A stretch of DNA of 64,000 bases from Cohnella sp. CFH 77786. GTDB lineage: Bacteria > Bacillota > Bacilli > Paenibacillales > Paenibacillaceae. The notes beneath the pieces were generated by a model. The model did no database searches. It worked only from the letters and a program-made list of their open reading frames with translations, and was not told where the DNA came from. Shown in pieces: positions 54,801-63,847 of the stretch. Numbering within the stretch: position 1 is the stretch's first letter; every line of letters starts with the position of its first letter. The DNA is taken from contig NZ_WJIB01000004.1 in assembly GCF_019400745.1 (NCBI RefSeq), positions 186,001-250,000 on the forward strand. The letters run 5' to 3'. Both the position numbers and the translations under genes were made by a program.

Positions 54801-56922
54801 TGCGTCCCGAAGGGCTCTGCTCCGCGATGACGTTATCAAAATCGTTGTACCTGTAGCGCGTCACGCGGTTCAGCGGGTCCGTCACTCGGATCAGGTTGTT
54901 GCCACTATACGCATACGTTGTCTTCGCTTCTTTCTTCCCGTCAACGGTCTGTACTTCCTCTATTCGCTCGGACGGATGCATCGCGTCGTCCCAACGGAGC
55001 GTATAACTGCCCGATGGCTGGAGCACCTTCGCTTCTTTCGAGCCGTATTCCGCGCCTAGAAACTCCTCTACTCCGTCCTGCTTGCGCGTCATGCTCATCC
55101 GCGTGATGCGGTTCTGATCGTCGTACAACCATTCCGTAATCACCGAATCCGGAGTGGCGCCTTCCACCTCGCGTTCTGCATAACCGTTGTCGATCACCTT
55201 CTTGACTCGATGCAGGTCGTCGTAAACGAAACGGGTCATTTTCCAGGAAGGATCCCGGTAGCCTACGAATTCACCTGCCTGGTTATACGCAAAGTAAAAT
55301 TTGCGGGTGCCGCTGGTTGTCTCTTTGCCGTATATGTCCAAATCTTTGATGACGGTAGAGAGCAGATTGCCCGTTCCCGCATCGTAGTTGAACAGGACGA
55401 CATCGGTGTTCTCAAAGTCATGGATTCTCTTGATGCGGTGATCATATCCGTGCTTGGTGGGAACTTCATCCCAATCGATCTGCATCTCCGTCGTATAGCG
55501 GTCCTGAATCAGCCATAACGTACCGTTGTTGTGGAACCGATACCGGAGCTGATTGGGCCATTCCATCAAATAGGCGTTCGGATCCCCCGCGCTGGAATTC
55601 GGAGAGAATTGAAAAATCGGATATTTCTGCTGCTGTCCGTTCACGTAAGTCTCGTAATTCACGCCGTCGCCCTTGGGCTTGAACCAATAAACCGTGCCGT
55701 CGAAACCGACCCAAGTCACGTTGCCGTCTTCCCACTTGGTGAGCCGCGAATCCAGGCTGAAGCTCCACCCGTATCCGAGATTGTTGTTAATCCGGTTCTG
55801 GTGGTTATAGGTCAGGTACATGCCCAAATTCACGCCCGGGCGCTCCTGCACGAACCCGTCGAACTTCTGCATGCCGTTGCCCGTCGCAAGGTTGATGCGG
55901 ACAGTCTTCTCCGCCACGGTGGCTTCGGCGTTGGGGAGACTGCTCGAGTCCCCCGTTCCGGGAACGAACGGATAAACGGGCAGCGTATCCTCCGCCTTAT
56001 TGCCGGCTGCGTCTTCGACGGTGATTTGAAGGGTCTCTCCCGCACCCGGGCGAACGGAAACCGCCGTCCGGAGCGGGCGGTTCGTCCAGTTTTGCGTCAC
56101 CGAAGCGGCCCCCGCCACTTTCACGCTTTTCACGCCGCCAACGAAGTCGTGCGTTTCCACGGCAACCTGGCCGTCGCCGAGCGGATGGATGCCGACGATC
56201 TCAGGCGCGTGGCGGTCGAGCAGGATGAGCTGCTCTTCCGCTTCGTAGCTTGGTGCTTTCTTGGGCACGATGATCGGCGGGCCGCCTTTCACAGCCGGAG
56301 GCAGCACGAAGTTCACTGTCGGAGCGACAGCCGTCAACTTCCACCTGTAGTAACCATCGGGAAGCGGGTTGCCGTTGCAGTCGCCTTTCCACGAATAGGA
56401 ATTCTCCCCGCTGGCGTCTTCCTTCCCGTTCACCAGCGTGCAGGTTATTTTCGTATCTTTCGTATCTTCACTTTTATCCTCGAGCTTATGGATATTTTCC
56501 AGTGTGACCGTCACCGTATATCCCGATGGAGGGTCCTGCGGCACCCCCTGTTGCTCTTTAATCCAATCCTGCAGCTTATCGTTCCAAGAGAGCTTCGCTT
56601 CCTTTACGCTCTCGGAGATATATGCCGGGGAATCGGCCATTTTCAGATACTGGCCGCCCGCCCCCGAGCGGTCGGGGTCAAGGTCATCCGTCTGCTCTTC
56701 CAGCACCTGAGTCCCCGTGAAAGAATAGTACGCGGGCGTAATGGTCCGGTCCGGACCGTCCTCCCACGTTTCCTGCGTGCTGGTCAAATTATCCTTCAGC
56801 TCGGCGAGCGCGCCTTCCAGCTTGTCCGCCGCTTCCGCCCAGACGGAAGCCGGCGCCAAACCCAGCACCAAGCTGACGACCAAAGTCATAGCCAATCCGC
56901 GAAACCAACCTGTTCCTCTCAT
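48808..56922 (-). CDS. Giant secreted RHS/YD-repeat polymorphic toxin
   Basis: 2,704 residues from the ATG at 56922 (AGGGGTG 6 bp upstream). Signal peptide at 1-29 ([24 protein letters not shown]). Residues 30-350 are a non-repeat N-terminal region, followed by a YD-repeat shell (dozens of YxYDxxGN/R units) to about 1,830. Residues 1,885-2,050 are a Gly/Asn-rich linker. The RHS core ends near 2,490 at NYVDPTGH after [19 protein letters not shown]. The last ~210 residues are a different, AT-rich tip ending [19 protein letters not shown] and [11 protein letters not shown]. The tip resembles small RNase-type toxin domains (perhaps polymorphic toxin type 35), but this needs a profile search. A c-di-GMP riboswitch precedes it. 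Confidence 0.9.
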   Translation of the reverse strand: MRGTGWFRGLAMTLVVSLVLGLAPASVWAEAADKLEGALAELKDNLTSTQETWEDGPDRTITPAYYSFTGTQVLEEQTDDLDPDRSGAGGQYLKMADSPAYISESVKEAKLSWNDKLQDWIKEQQGVPQDPPSGYTVTVTLENIHKLEDKSEDTKDTKITCTLVNGKEDASGENSYSWKGDCNGNPLPDGYYRWKLTAVAPTVNFVLPPAVKGGPPIIVPKKAPSYEAEEQLILLDRHAPEIVGIHPLGDGQVAVETHDFVGGVKSVKVAGAASVTQNWTNRPLRTAVSVRPGAGETLQITVEDAAGNKAEDTLPVYPFVPGTGDSSSLPNAEATVAEKTVRINLATGNGMQKFDGFVQERPGVNLGMYLTYNHQNRINNNLGYGWSFSLDSRLTKWEDGNVTWVGFDGTVYWFKPKGDGVNYETYVNGQQQKYPIFQFSPNSSAGDPNAYLMEWPNQLRYRFHNNGTLWLIQDRYTTEMQIDWDEVPTKHGYDHRIKRIHDFENTDVVLFNYDAGTGNLLSTVIKDLDIYGKETTSGTRKFYFAYNQAGEFVGYRDPSWKMTRFVYDDLHRVKKVIDNGYAEREVEGATPDSVITEWLYDDQNRITRMSMTRKQDGVEEFLGAEYGSKEAKVLQPSGSYTLRWDDAMHPSERIEEVQTVDGKKEAKTTYAYSGNNLIRVTDPLNRVTRYRYNDFDNVIAEQSPSGRIVHYEYDEDQDLIGETGPDGYEVKIVYEKNARKILKKTTTQQAIDPAGVNAGEPITTVEEYNLKGDISKRVDGNGNVFEYSYNADGFLISDGTRVTYENDLNGNHTKITVDAGTPDEAVTTQTFKLFGWLMSRETSDGLLEDFEYDLWGHVTKHVQRDKNDAAKTLTRTYRYDDGGNLIEESDGLKQTKYTYDGMGNMLSRETVPLEAGTTGSVKETYAYDSRGLLTSHTDTRGETTDTSYNEAGEPVRTVVSPNGYTTTIEYDEAGRQRAVTAPDGGRAEYSYDEWDRVVQEKQIVRAIVPSGLPVQVGSLPELISVTERRYDSAGRLAEEKRPDGSWDRYLYDGNGNVKEQSIGGPVPKWDGTAQAFAASASADTGQTLSTRKYTFDYLNRLSTETDGNGYLTSYSYTGRTVETLIPATGENGNPVVYSRKDSYDPGGRLVRSVSEAGEVTSTSYDAFGHETSFTNEEGQLTRFQTDVYGRLHERVETVDRNGLTQTIQYVPDAWGNVLEERRELKDGQWAVTTHRYSPTGDLQETTEPSGLVTSYTYDPHGRLTQQTETDNVAGTTRATEYNYDAMGRQISVQHPDGSKEFSVYDTRGNELVSIDGLLNATAYRYDAAGHMTTMLQYKDGATALTSDNIAARTRYVYDAAGNAVYTQDPNGNLTSAKFDPEGRLVEETYYERPDMTGERIFQTYRYDPRGLLIASTDGNNHTTRYAYDAEGQQTLSVDPSGHWVRQEYSPAGFVTAERRPLGRDTEWTYDYRGNMLQEKDPLGNVRRFELDIDGRTSVEYNKVGEATRYTYDPAGRMTAKETPNFGTYTYQYDAVGNKRVEQRPVYGTTTYDYDKRDSLTEVREPQADTAYTYDAALNRTSQKDGNSQLTTYDYDEAGRRLQKVVVRADAGQDVFTYAYDPNGNVIQETKPGGVTTKYTYDFMNRKTREEYSDGTWYAYTYDKAGNVLTRTGAEGTITYTYYDNNQLKSATYPNGNTVAYEYNENGEKSAEIVNGKRTELELDAAGRPTRYTDTAGYSYGYEYDADGYVKAVKYPNGTVTSVDYKPGHLIEAQKTTHAGADLHASKYAYNARDFITAAVDQGDASAYKYNDREQLERIDTPEGDVMLYEYDGAGNRTVRKTIIQGTKEDKQKVITTDELVEMVLGSFGSKLPTPTDPGPGSGTPAPCEPNGNGKGGNGKGNNGNGNGNGGGNGNGNNGNGNGNGNGKNASAPVIKVSPAGGNGNGGGGENSGGGNDGNNGNGGGNSGDHGGGNAGGNDNGNGNGNGNGNGNGEGNGNGNGNGNGNGNGHGNGKDNGHGNVDGKGNGQGNGNDPSDNSSNGGGCGWLKALEKGKGKKLGLYKKLGKQFGKQFGDNIDVATMFETGQIEHILAAIDNIVNGEVNLPPGEHTKLFERIREVGKGYTVIGTNYTYNSRNQLIHRENLTRYEEYDYVYDDAGNLLTDGRSKYEWNALGQLTKVTFPDGFGEKYTYDLLGRRVTKTQFNHRGETQQTTTYRYKGDTWVLTEEIVTGDENDGESDKTYTYDANDRPLSITFRGQTFWYVYNGHGDVMALTDKDGNVAARYEYDAWGLVTRMYNRYGERVREGIGWIGDLGTGNGSPGSVQGPEDDTGNTVPDYHPGNGQNNGTGNGNGNGDGNGKGQVKVKGPVPSGEISTEATAPAEASATADSNSTQEAAPTPVDSSVTVEEALTVGTETEPTADITTDLVKENPIRYAGYYWDRKTQFYYLQARYYDARSARFISEDSYEGQIENPQSLNLYVYVNNNPMNYVDPTGHWATEITANWTINEMKWQWQKAFKAGDQKKMKYWAQEAEKLRNGIRKAKWFKEKGYTEADIMQVSDFAIPEEMVNAIAWASTFDWIENDPTGFGFLVWSSDKMSYLSGGGAAALSIKKIAEGFIKHSVYNEVRNKIGKKGVTEFLKALEKGFVRAEGEAGIKRLTGKGKKINGTWYQYELKNISKEFGDYRLYGNWDEKLKQVVFTYFGRH
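50780..51260 (-). repeat. Low-complexity Gly/Asn-coding stretch within the RHS gene
   Basis: On the plus strand GCCATTGCCGTTGCC-like hexamers repeat throughout. It encodes mainly GN dipeptides with short interruptions ([12 protein letters not shown]). Such a flexible linker in the middle of a YD shell is unusual and is prone to slippage. Confidence 0.85.
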
Positions 56923-56955
56923 CCTCTGCACCCCTGGACCGTTTTCCGGAAAAGC

Positions 56956-56986
56956 AAAAAAGCCGCAACGCCAAAAGCGTCCGGCT
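56956..56986 (-). terminator. Riboswitch-associated intrinsic terminator
   Basis: On the minus strand AGCCGGACGC pairs with GCGTTGCGGCT (one or two bulges), followed by TTTTTT. It lies between the aptamer and the RHS start codon, so read-through is the likely control point. Confidence 0.75.
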
Positions 56987-56994
56987 GCAAGAAA

Positions 56995-57090
56995 CGATGC
57001 GGCACCCTCCACATTTCGGCGGTCTGGCGATCCAACTTGGGACCCATGACTTTGCGTCCCCATCTTGCGATGGGTTTGCCTTTTCGGTTG
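56995..57090 (-). ncRNA. c-di-GMP-I (GEMM) riboswitch aptamer
   Basis: Read on the minus strand: GGCAAACC, then the stem CCCATC-GCAA-GATGGG with a GNRA tetraloop, then GGGACGCAAAGTCATGGGTC, CCAAG and a second stem with GCCAGACCGCC. GGCAAACC, GACGCAAAG and the GNRA loop/receptor are the conserved features of class I cyclic di-GMP riboswitches. It precedes a terminator and the toxin gene. No consensus model could be run. Confidence 0.85.
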
Positions 57091-57134
57091 TTTGCGATGA
57101 TTGCAAGATGAAAATTGTGGTTCTAGATGCTCAC

Positions 57135-57162
57135 ATTATAGCAAAAAATCCCTGTTTGAAAA
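57135..57162 (-). promoter_or_regulatory. Promoter of the riboswitch-toxin transcript
   Basis: On the minus strand TTTTCA and a perfect TATAAT are separated by 16 bp. Transcription would start near 57128, about 40 bp before the aptamer. Confidence 0.6.
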
Positions 57163-57248
57163 CCGATTTTAAGAGATTTTTACACTTTATTGTAGAATCA
57201 TGTAGGACGATGGGTGCGGGCACAGAGGATCACACAGCAAATCTGCCG

Positions 57249-57740
57249 TCATGAATAGGCCACTTCATATCGGGCCCCGATCGGAATCACCTCATACAAA
57301 TACTGGCGGATCAGCTCCTTCTCGACCTCGGTCACGTTACCGTCGCTATGGACGGTGAAGTGAAGCGTTCCGGTCCGATCGTCATACCGCTCGAACGACA
57401 TGCCGGCGCCGGGCAGCATCCCGTTGATCAAATCGAGGACGCCGTTCGGGTCCAATTCCCTTGTCATCGCCGCTTCCACGACGCAATCCGGCAGCGGCGG
57501 CACGGGCGGAACCCCGTCCGTCCGCAACATGGAATACGCTTTCACTTCACAGCAAAGATAAGAGGGCAAATACCCGGCGGCGAACCGTTTCAGAGAAACA
57601 CGGTCCCGCTCCGGCAAATCCAAGTCCTCGTGCCAGGCGTAAATCGCGACCGAATTCCTGCCCGCCGTATGAATCCTTACATACTTCAGATGGGGGTAGA
57701 ATTTCCGGATCATCGCCTCCGACAACAGACGGGTTCCCAT
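57249..57740 (-). CDS. Conserved hypothetical protein
   Basis: 163 residues starting MGTRLLSEAMIRKFYPHLKY, no signal or membrane segment. The ATG at 57740 lies 6 bp after GAGGTG; upstream ATG/GTG codons overlap that site. Sequence is mixed alpha/beta with LDPNGVLDLINGMLPGAGMS. No family recognised. Located just upstream of the toxin promoter. Confidence 0.55.
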   Translation of the reverse strand: MGTRLLSEAMIRKFYPHLKYVRIHTAGRNSVAIYAWHEDLDLPERDRVSLKRFAAGYLPSYLCCEVKAYSMLRTDGVPPVPPLPDCVVEAAMTRELDPNGVLDLINGMLPGAGMSFERYDDRTGTLHFTVHSDGNVTEVEKELIRQYLYEVIPIGARYEVAYS

Positions 57741-57817
57741 GATCATCACCTCGTCAGACAGGATAAGGATAGTTATGGATACGCTTGCAAGATCACGGAG
57801 TGAACCATTTTTGCACG

Positions 57818-57862
57818 AAAAAAAGGAACTGCTCCCCGCACAGAGAAAGCAGCTCCTTCCGT
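57818..57862 (-). terminator. Rho-independent terminator of the flavoprotein gene
   Basis: AAGGAGCTGCT and AGCAGTTCCTT (minus strand) form the stem, followed by seven T residues. Confidence 0.8.
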
Positions 57863-57863
57863 T

Positions 57864-58769
57864 TCAGAACTCCTCCGCCATCAGCTCCGAGTTCAAGCCG
57901 ATGGCGGCCCGGCTTCCGTCTGCCGCCGCCACGACAAGCTGCGGCGGAACGATGTTGGAAACGTCGCCCGCCGCGAAGACGCCGTGGACGTTCGTATAGC
58001 CGAAATCGTCGGTCTTGATCCCTCCGTGCTCGTTGAACTCGCAGCCAAGCGTCCTTCCGAACGGAGTCGGGTGCGACCAGACCGGCGACACGAAGCCCCC
58101 CGCCCGGAGTTCGACCGTGCCGTCCTCGAACCTCACCCGTTCAAGCTGGCCGCCGCTTCCTTCCAGGGAGAGGATTCTCTGCTCGTACAGCCTGATGTTT
58201 TTGGCTTCGAGAATCCTCCTGTCTTCGCGGGAGACCACATAGAACCCGTTCGTGCACAGGATCAGGTCCCGGCTCCAATGGTAGATGGATTTGACGAAAT
58301 CGAAGGCATGCTGGGTCTCCGAAATGACGACAAGCGGCTGGTCCCTTCTTTCCCAACCGTCGCAGTAAGGACAACTGAATAGGCTGGTTCCGTAATAGGC
58401 ATGGATGCCCGGAACGCCCGGAAGCTCCTCTCTAAGTCCTGTGGCGAGCAGGAGCTTGCGGGCTTGATAGACGATCCCGTCCGCCGCCGCCAGTTGAAAA
58501 AACGGCCCGCTCTTGCGCACGTCGTTCACCCTCGTATTCCGAATCCTCACGGACGGATACCGTGCTAGCTCCTGATGCGCGACTTTCCGGAAATCGCCGG
58601 GGGAGATGCCGTCGCGCGTCACGAAGCCGTGCGTCTCCTGCGTGACCGCGTTCCTCGGCCGGTTGTCGTCGAACAGGACGACGTTCCGCCTGGATCTCCC
58701 CAGCACCAGCGCGGCGTTCAGCCCGGCAGGTCCGCCGCCGATGATTGCGCAATCCAGTATGGGTTCCAC
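57864..58769 (-). CDS. Thioredoxin-reductase-like flavoprotein
   Basis: 301 residues. FAD-binding GGGPAGLNAALVLGRSRRNVV at the N-terminus, the redox pair CPYC in LFSCPYCDGWE, and the second FAD motif TNVHGVFAAGDVSN. The NADPH-binding GxGxxA is degenerate (VVISETQHAFDF), so the electron donor may differ. Similar proteins include YumC-unlike TrxR paralogues acting on natural-product disulfides. Confidence 0.85.
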   Translation of the reverse strand: MEPILDCAIIGGGPAGLNAALVLGRSRRNVVLFDDNRPRNAVTQETHGFVTRDGISPGDFRKVAHQELARYPSVRIRNTRVNDVRKSGPFFQLAAADGIVYQARKLLLATGLREELPGVPGIHAYYGTSLFSCPYCDGWERRDQPLVVISETQHAFDFVKSIYHWSRDLILCTNGFYVVSREDRRILEAKNIRLYEQRILSLEGSGGQLERVRFEDGTVELRAGGFVSPVWSHPTPFGRTLGCEFNEHGGIKTDDFGYTNVHGVFAAGDVSNIVPPQLVVAAADGSRAAIGLNSELMAEEF

Positions 58770-58931
58770 TCTCCTCCGCCTTAAACGATCATAGCCGCCT
58801 GTTGTATGTATATCCCCATTTTGCCCTTCCGATCTCTGGAAATAACCGTCGCGCCCAAGCCATATCTCCGCTCTTGCATATGATGTTTTAGCCTAAGTGA
58901 ATCACTCTAAAATGAAGGAGCGTGCACGGTC

Positions 58932-59348
58932 ATGGGTTTTTTTCCGGGTCCGGGGTTCCCGGGCGGAGGGTTTCCCGGCGGTGGAGTGCCGGGCGGAGGT
59001 TTCCCGGGAGGGGGGGTCCCCGGCGGCGGATTTCCGGGTTTTCCGGGGGGCGGCTTCCCGGGCGGAGGGTTTCCAGGCGGCGGCTTTCCGGGCGGGGGAC
59101 AGGCGCCGACGTCGCCGCCTCCCCAATTCGTTCCGCAAATGCCGATTCAAGCCTATGCCGTTGACCCTGGCGGGATCAGAAGGTGTCTATTCCGGAACAC
59201 GTATGTGTGGCAAACGGACGGCCAGCAGTACTGGTACTTCCCCACCTTCGTAGGCCGGAGATCGGTAGCGGGCTTTCGATGGTTCGGCTTCTTCTGGGCG
59301 TACTACGGGGTGGATTTGCGGCAAATCCGTTCGTTTACCTGCTTCTGA
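58932..59348 (+). CDS. GFPGGG-repeat surface protein
   Basis: 138 residues. Residues 2-55 are about ten tandem G(F/V)PGGG units; then a Pro-rich linker and a C-terminal domain of about 65 residues with RNTYVWQTDGQQYWYFPTFV and GFRWFGFFWAYYGVDLRQI. GAAGGAG lies 11 bp before the ATG. No signal peptide. Bacillales relatives are often named spore coat or transporter proteins without proof. The C-terminal aromatic domain is probably a surface-binding module. Confidence 0.75.
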   Translation: MGFFPGPGFPGGGFPGGGVPGGGFPGGGVPGGGFPGFPGGGFPGGGFPGGGFPGGGQAPTSPPPQFVPQMPIQAYAVDPGGIRRCLFRNTYVWQTDGQQYWYFPTFVGRRSVAGFRWFGFFWAYYGVDLRQIRSFTCF

Positions 59349-59360
59349 GCGCGATCGCCG

Positions 59361-59397
59361 GTCGATATGCGGGTCCAGCATATCGATTCTTTTTTTT
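59361..59397 (+). terminator. Rho-independent terminator
   Basis: TCGATATGC and GCATATCGA form a perfect stem followed by TTCTTTTTTTT, 12 bp after the GFPGGG gene. Confidence 0.85.
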
Positions 59398-59417
59398 ATG
59401 GCTCATTATGGTAACGG

Positions 59418-59941
59418 TCAACAAATGCAGGTCTTTTTCTTCTTTCCCGTCCTGCCCATCTCGTAGACTTTGCGGATATATTCGGATGCCAGCGGCACCT
59501 TGCAAGCGGTCTGACCCGCGTTCACGTCCACTTTGCCAATAGCCTCCGCCGCCCGCATCGCTTCCTCGAACAAAGCCGGCACATAACAACCGACGGCGAT
59601 GACGAAGGCGTTCATGTTGTACCGGACCCGGTTCCGTTCGTGATGGATCACCCGCTCCGCCTGGAGGAGCAGACCTCGGATTTCATTCAGATTGAGCCGC
59701 TGTTCGGCGTAATCGACAAGTAGTTCGCATACGTGCTCCAGCCCGCGACGGCGATCATCTCTTCCGGAGACGCGATCCATTCCCGGGCCAATTCCAGCGC
59801 ATGCGGGCTTTCGGCCGCGATCCGCACGTCGAAGGACAAGTTAACTGCTCCAAGGGCTGTCCACAGGCGCTCGTGACCGACCTGCCGAGACAGCCCCCGC
59901 TGCCGGTCATACTCCGTATGACCGCGTATTCCCTCCATCAC
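59418..59941 (-). pseudogene. Broken DNA alkylation repair (AlkD-like) gene
   Basis: The C-terminus CKVPLASEYIRKVYEMGRTG, ending KKKKTCIC, and the stretch RVIHHERNRVRYNMNAFVIA match DNA alkylation repair proteins with HEAT-like helices. The upstream part (SPHALELAREWIASPEEMIA, VAGWSTYANYLSIT) is in another frame; the shift is near 59727. The N-terminal half of the family is missing. One frameshift plus truncation makes it non-functional. Confidence 0.7.
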
Positions 59942-59953
59942 CCCATGCTTTAC

Positions 59954-60192
59954 CTAAATCCAAGACTCAATATCTTCCTCGTCCGGCTCGTCCTCCAACA
60001 GACTTTCCGTTCCATGATCCCTTGGCGGCTCCTCGGCATTCCCGATCCGAAGCGAAGCGGACGGAACCTGAACCGCGCGCAGCACGGTCCTCTCCGCCGG
60101 AATGACCGTCCGGAGAGTGCGGACGCCGTTCCTCGCGATTTCGTTTAAGGTATGCAGTTCTGGGAAAACCGCCGGGCACTCTCTAAAAATTG
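59954..60192 (-). pseudogene. Orphan C-terminal coding fragment
   Basis: An open frame with no start codon encodes ELHTLNEIARNGVRTLRTVI and an acidic end EDEPDEEDIESWI before the stop at 59954. It precedes the broken alkylation repair gene. Protein-like composition, family not recognised. Confidence 0.35.
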
Positions 60193-60274
60193 TCTAAAGA
60201 CCGGCCTTCCGCTGTATTCGGCAATCTCTCATTGGTAGAATATTCTTGTTGAAAGAATGAGAGGAGAGATAGAT

Positions 60275-62686
60275 TTGGCGAGCTTACTCCGCAAGTTATC
60301 CGTATCGTTCCTGGCACTGGCGCTTACGTTGACATTAATGGCTTCGGCCGCATCGGCGGCGGACGCCGGCAGCGGAGCTCCGGCATCGACGCCCGCGATC
60401 GCCGCCCTTCAGAAGCTTGGCATCCTAGACGGCGAAGCAGACGGCATGTCCGCCCCGGATGCTCCGATCACGAGAGGCCAAGCGGCCATCGTGCTCCGGC
60501 GCGCCTTGAAGCTGGAGACCCAAGAGAGCGGCTCCGCATTCGATGACGTTCCGGCGGGATCCGAAATGGCCGAAGCCGTCGCGGCTTTAAAGAAGCAAGG
60601 CGTGGTGAGCGGCTACGGGAAATCTTACAAGCCCGGGAACCCGTTGACGAAAGAGCAGATGGCGACGCTGTTATCGCGGGCCTTCCATTGGAGCGACAAC
60701 GGCATTCAAGTGCAATATTCGGACATGGCGACAATCGCCAAAGTCCACCAAGCGGACGCCGTCCGGCTGAAGCAGCAATTTATCGTGGACGGCAGCGTCT
60801 TCGACCCCCGGGGGCAGGTCACGCACGGGCAATTCGCCCAAGCCCTGTACCGGGCGCTGGAATTGGACTTGCGGGGGCCGGGCTACATTCCCCTGGAGGA
60901 CTTTATCCGCCAACCGGCGCAAGTCGGCTTCCAGGTGTCGCCCGACGGCAAACGCCTGGCCTACCTGCAGCCGTGGAACAACCGGATGAACGTATTCGTG
61001 AAAACGATCGGCGATACCGATGAGACGCGGGTCACCGGCGCAACCGAGCGGAACATCATGGGCTTCGCCTGGGCGAACGACAATAAAATCATCTATGCCG
61101 CGGACAATGGCGGAAACGAGAACTTCCACATTTACAGCATCAACCTGGACGGCTCGGAAGCGAAGGACCTCACGCCTTACGAGAACACGACCGCCGGGCT
61201 CATCGACCAGCTGAAGGAAGACCCGGATCACATCCTGGTCGCCATGAACAAACGGGATCCCCGCCTCTTCGACGTGTACCGGATCAACATCAATACGGGC
61301 GCAGCGGAGTTAGCCGCGGAGAACCCCGGCAACATCAGCGGCTGGCTGACGGACCATGACGGCAAAATCCGCGTCGCCTTCGCCAGCGACGGCAACATCT
61401 CCACGGTACTGTACCGGGAAAAGGAAGACCAGGCGTTCCAGCCCGTTCTGACGACCGAAATCGGCGATACGTTCACGCCGGTCGGCTTTACTTACGACGA
61501 CAAGCAGCTTTACGTCGTTTCCAATATCGGCCGCGACAAAACCGCCCTGATCCAATACGATCCGGCAACGAAGCAAAACGTAAGCACGATTTACGAAAAC
61601 CCGGACAGCGACGTCGTCGGCATCATCCCTGCGGACAGCGAACAGAAGATTCTGGCCGTGATGTACGAGACGGACAAAGTTCATTACCATTTCTTGGACC
61701 CGAAATTGGAGAGCCTGTACAACAAGTTCAAAAACAAAGTGCCCGGCCGCGAAGCAAGCATCCTGAACGTGGACGCTCAAGGAAAAGCGATGTTCTACGC
61801 TTACGGAGACAAATCGATGGGCGCTTATTATTCCTACGATTCGTCGACGGACAAGCTGGAACTGCTCGCGGACGTCTCGCCCTGGCTCGACGAAAGCAAG
61901 CTGGCCGATATGAAGCCCGTTTCGTTCCAGTCGCGCGACGGTCTCACGATACATGGTTATTTAACGCTTCCCAAAGGCGCGGATCCGAAAAGCCTGCCTC
62001 TCGTCGTCAACCCCCATGGAGGACCTTGGGCCCGCGATTCCTGGGGCTATAACCCCGAGGTTCAGCTGCTCGCAAACCGCGGGTATGCCGTGCTGCAAGT
62101 CAATTTCCGCGGGTCGACGGGTTACGGCAAATCGTTCCTGAACGCGGGCAACAAGCAGTGGGGCAAAGCAATGCAGAACGACTTGACGGACGGTGTCCAA
62201 TGGCTGGTGAAGGAAGGAATCGCCGATCCGAAGAGAGTGGCGATTTACGGAGCCTCCTACGGAGGTTACGCCGCACTGGCGGGACTGACCTTCACCCCGG
62301 ACGTATACGCGGCAGGCGTCAGCTACGTTGGTCCCTCCAACCTGTTCACGCTGCTGGAGACGATCCCTCCGTACTGGGAGTCGCAAAAAGCGCTGTTCCA
62401 CGAACGGATGGGCGATCCCGTCCTGGATAAGGATTTGCTCACGGCCGTTTCGCCTTTGTTCCACGCGGACCAAATCCGCGCGCCTCTGTTCGTCGCCCAA
62501 GGCGCCAACGATCCGCGGGTGAACAAGGCGGAATCGGATCAGATCGTGAATGCCCTGCGGCAACGGAACGTCGACGTTCCTTATATGCTAAAACAGAATG
62601 AAGGCCACGGATTCGCCAATATCGAGAACCAGCTGGACTTTTACCGGGCGCTCGAGAAGTTCCTCCACCGGCACTTGATGGAGTAG
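60275..62686 (+). CDS. SLH-domain S9 family peptidase
   Basis: 803 residues. The TTG at 60275 is chosen because GAGGAGAG lies 8 bp upstream and the product then starts with a signal peptide (FLALALTLTLMASAASA). Three SLH modules at about 40-200 attach the protein to the wall; a WD/TolB-like beta-propeller follows to about 550; the C-terminal alpha/beta hydrolase has Ser near 661 (GASYGGYA), Asp near 746 and His near 778 (NEGHGF). It should be a wall-anchored prolyl-oligopeptidase-type enzyme degrading peptides outside the cell. Confidence 0.9.
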   Translation: MASLLRKLSVSFLALALTLTLMASAASAADAGSGAPASTPAIAALQKLGILDGEADGMSAPDAPITRGQAAIVLRRALKLETQESGSAFDDVPAGSEMAEAVAALKKQGVVSGYGKSYKPGNPLTKEQMATLLSRAFHWSDNGIQVQYSDMATIAKVHQADAVRLKQQFIVDGSVFDPRGQVTHGQFAQALYRALELDLRGPGYIPLEDFIRQPAQVGFQVSPDGKRLAYLQPWNNRMNVFVKTIGDTDETRVTGATERNIMGFAWANDNKIIYAADNGGNENFHIYSINLDGSEAKDLTPYENTTAGLIDQLKEDPDHILVAMNKRDPRLFDVYRININTGAAELAAENPGNISGWLTDHDGKIRVAFASDGNISTVLYREKEDQAFQPVLTTEIGDTFTPVGFTYDDKQLYVVSNIGRDKTALIQYDPATKQNVSTIYENPDSDVVGIIPADSEQKILAVMYETDKVHYHFLDPKLESLYNKFKNKVPGREASILNVDAQGKAMFYAYGDKSMGAYYSYDSSTDKLELLADVSPWLDESKLADMKPVSFQSRDGLTIHGYLTLPKGADPKSLPLVVNPHGGPWARDSWGYNPEVQLLANRGYAVLQVNFRGSTGYGKSFLNAGNKQWGKAMQNDLTDGVQWLVKEGIADPKRVAIYGASYGGYAALAGLTFTPDVYAAGVSYVGPSNLFTLLETIPPYWESQKALFHERMGDPVLDKDLLTAVSPLFHADQIRAPLFVAQGANDPRVNKAESDQIVNALRQRNVDVPYMLKQNEGHGFANIENQLDFYRALEKFLHRHLME

Positions 62687-62709
62687 CGCTCCGATCGCGA
62701 CATCTTACG

Positions 62710-62756
62710 GAAGACCGCTGCATTTGCTCCTTGATGGAGGGATGCGGCGGTCTTCT
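62710..62756 (+). terminator. Hairpin after the S9 peptidase gene
   Basis: AAGACCGCTGCAT and ATGCGGCGGTCTT form a stem with one mismatch. The T-tract is short, so termination is likely but not certain. Confidence 0.55.
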
Positions 62757-62864
62757 TGCGTTGGCGGGATCAGACGTTCATCTCGGGAGATTCGGCCATA
62801 CCTTCCGTCATTCGGCGGAATACGATGTGTACATGCCGAACTCTTGAAGGATGTGTGTTTGCCG

Positions 62865-63761
62865 ATGAACCTGTGGACCCATGTGGAGGAAACGTATGGG
62901 CTGAAGTTCCAAGATATCTTCAAGGTGCATGGAGTTCACCGAATCGAAACGTCCCAAGGCCGGTTCTGCCTGAAGAAGTACTCGTTTGCGGAGGATTCCG
63001 TCCGCTTCATCGCGAGATTGCTGTACGTTCTCCACGAACGAGGGTTTATGCGTGCCCAAGGCGTATATCCCACGTTGGAGCAGATCGGCTACATGAATCA
63101 TGACGGCGTGTTTTACACTCTCACCAACTGGGTGGACGGGGACCGGCCCGAATTCCGCAAGACCGGGGATTTCAAGAAAGCGATTCGGACCCTGGCCCGT
63201 TTCCACTCCGCCGCACAGGGCTTTCCGGTTGCGGAAGCTCCGGAAGGGAGGGTGCGTTACGGGGAAGCCGCGGGGGATATCGAGGAGTACAAGCGGCTGC
63301 TCGGCCATTACGCGGAAACCGCGTTTCTCGTTCCGCTCTGCGAAGAGGCCCTCTGGCTGTTGGCCCAGCCCGACGCTCAGCAGGCCGTCGTTTCCGAATT
63401 TCAAGCGGCCGCATTCGTACACGGAGATTACAATTATCCGAACCTGATTAAGGACGGCCGGGGACGCCTGCACCTGATCGATTTTGAAAACACTTCCTTG
63501 AACGCGCGGATGAAGGATCTGGCGCACATTCTCCATCGAAACTTCCTCTGGAATGGAAGGGAGATGCTGCGGTGGATCGACTATTATGAGAGGAAGCGCC
63601 CGCTCAGCCCGCACGATCTGCATCTGCTGCACGCGCTGCTGACGGCGCCTTACCATGTCGTCCGCAACATCCGAATCGGCGGTTACCGCTATGCGAAATC
63701 GGTCATCCCCTCGTCATCACGCCTTCGGAAATACCGGCGGGAGCTGCGGGAGCTGTTGTAG
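62865..63761 (+). CDS. CotS-like spore coat kinase family protein
   Basis: 298 residues of the aminoglycoside-phosphotransferase/CotS fold: KVHGVHRIETSQGRFCLKKY at the N-lobe, catalytic FVHGDYNYPNLI and LIDFENTSLN at the C-lobe. ATG at 62865 gives the usual start MNLWTHVEETYGLKF; a TTG at 62859 lies nearer the AAGGA. CotS proteins are spore coat or spore-polysaccharide-linked kinases. Confidence 0.85.
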   Translation: MNLWTHVEETYGLKFQDIFKVHGVHRIETSQGRFCLKKYSFAEDSVRFIARLLYVLHERGFMRAQGVYPTLEQIGYMNHDGVFYTLTNWVDGDRPEFRKTGDFKKAIRTLARFHSAAQGFPVAEAPEGRVRYGEAAGDIEEYKRLLGHYAETAFLVPLCEEALWLLAQPDAQQAVVSEFQAAAFVHGDYNYPNLIKDGRGRLHLIDFENTSLNARMKDLAHILHRNFLWNGREMLRWIDYYERKRPLSPHDLHLLHALLTAPYHVVRNIRIGGYRYAKSVIPSSSRLRKYRRELRELL

Positions 63762-63779
63762 CGGCGAAGACAAACGCGA

Positions 63780-63823
63780 AAAAAACCTCCAAAACCGCGC
63801 TTCAAGCGGTGAAGGAGGTTTTC
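63780..63823. terminator. Bidirectional terminator between convergent genes
   Basis: AAAACCTCC and GGAGGTTTT flank an inner CCGC/GCGG stem, with T-runs on both strands, between the CotS-like and NlpC/P60 genes. Confidence 0.8.
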
Positions 63824-63847
63824 TCCGTTCATTCGGTCACGATGCCG

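Noticed and set aside
57249..57740. The hypothetical protein as a second immunity or toxin gene
   Set aside because: It lies upstream of the toxin promoter, is not AT-rich and has no features of such proteins.
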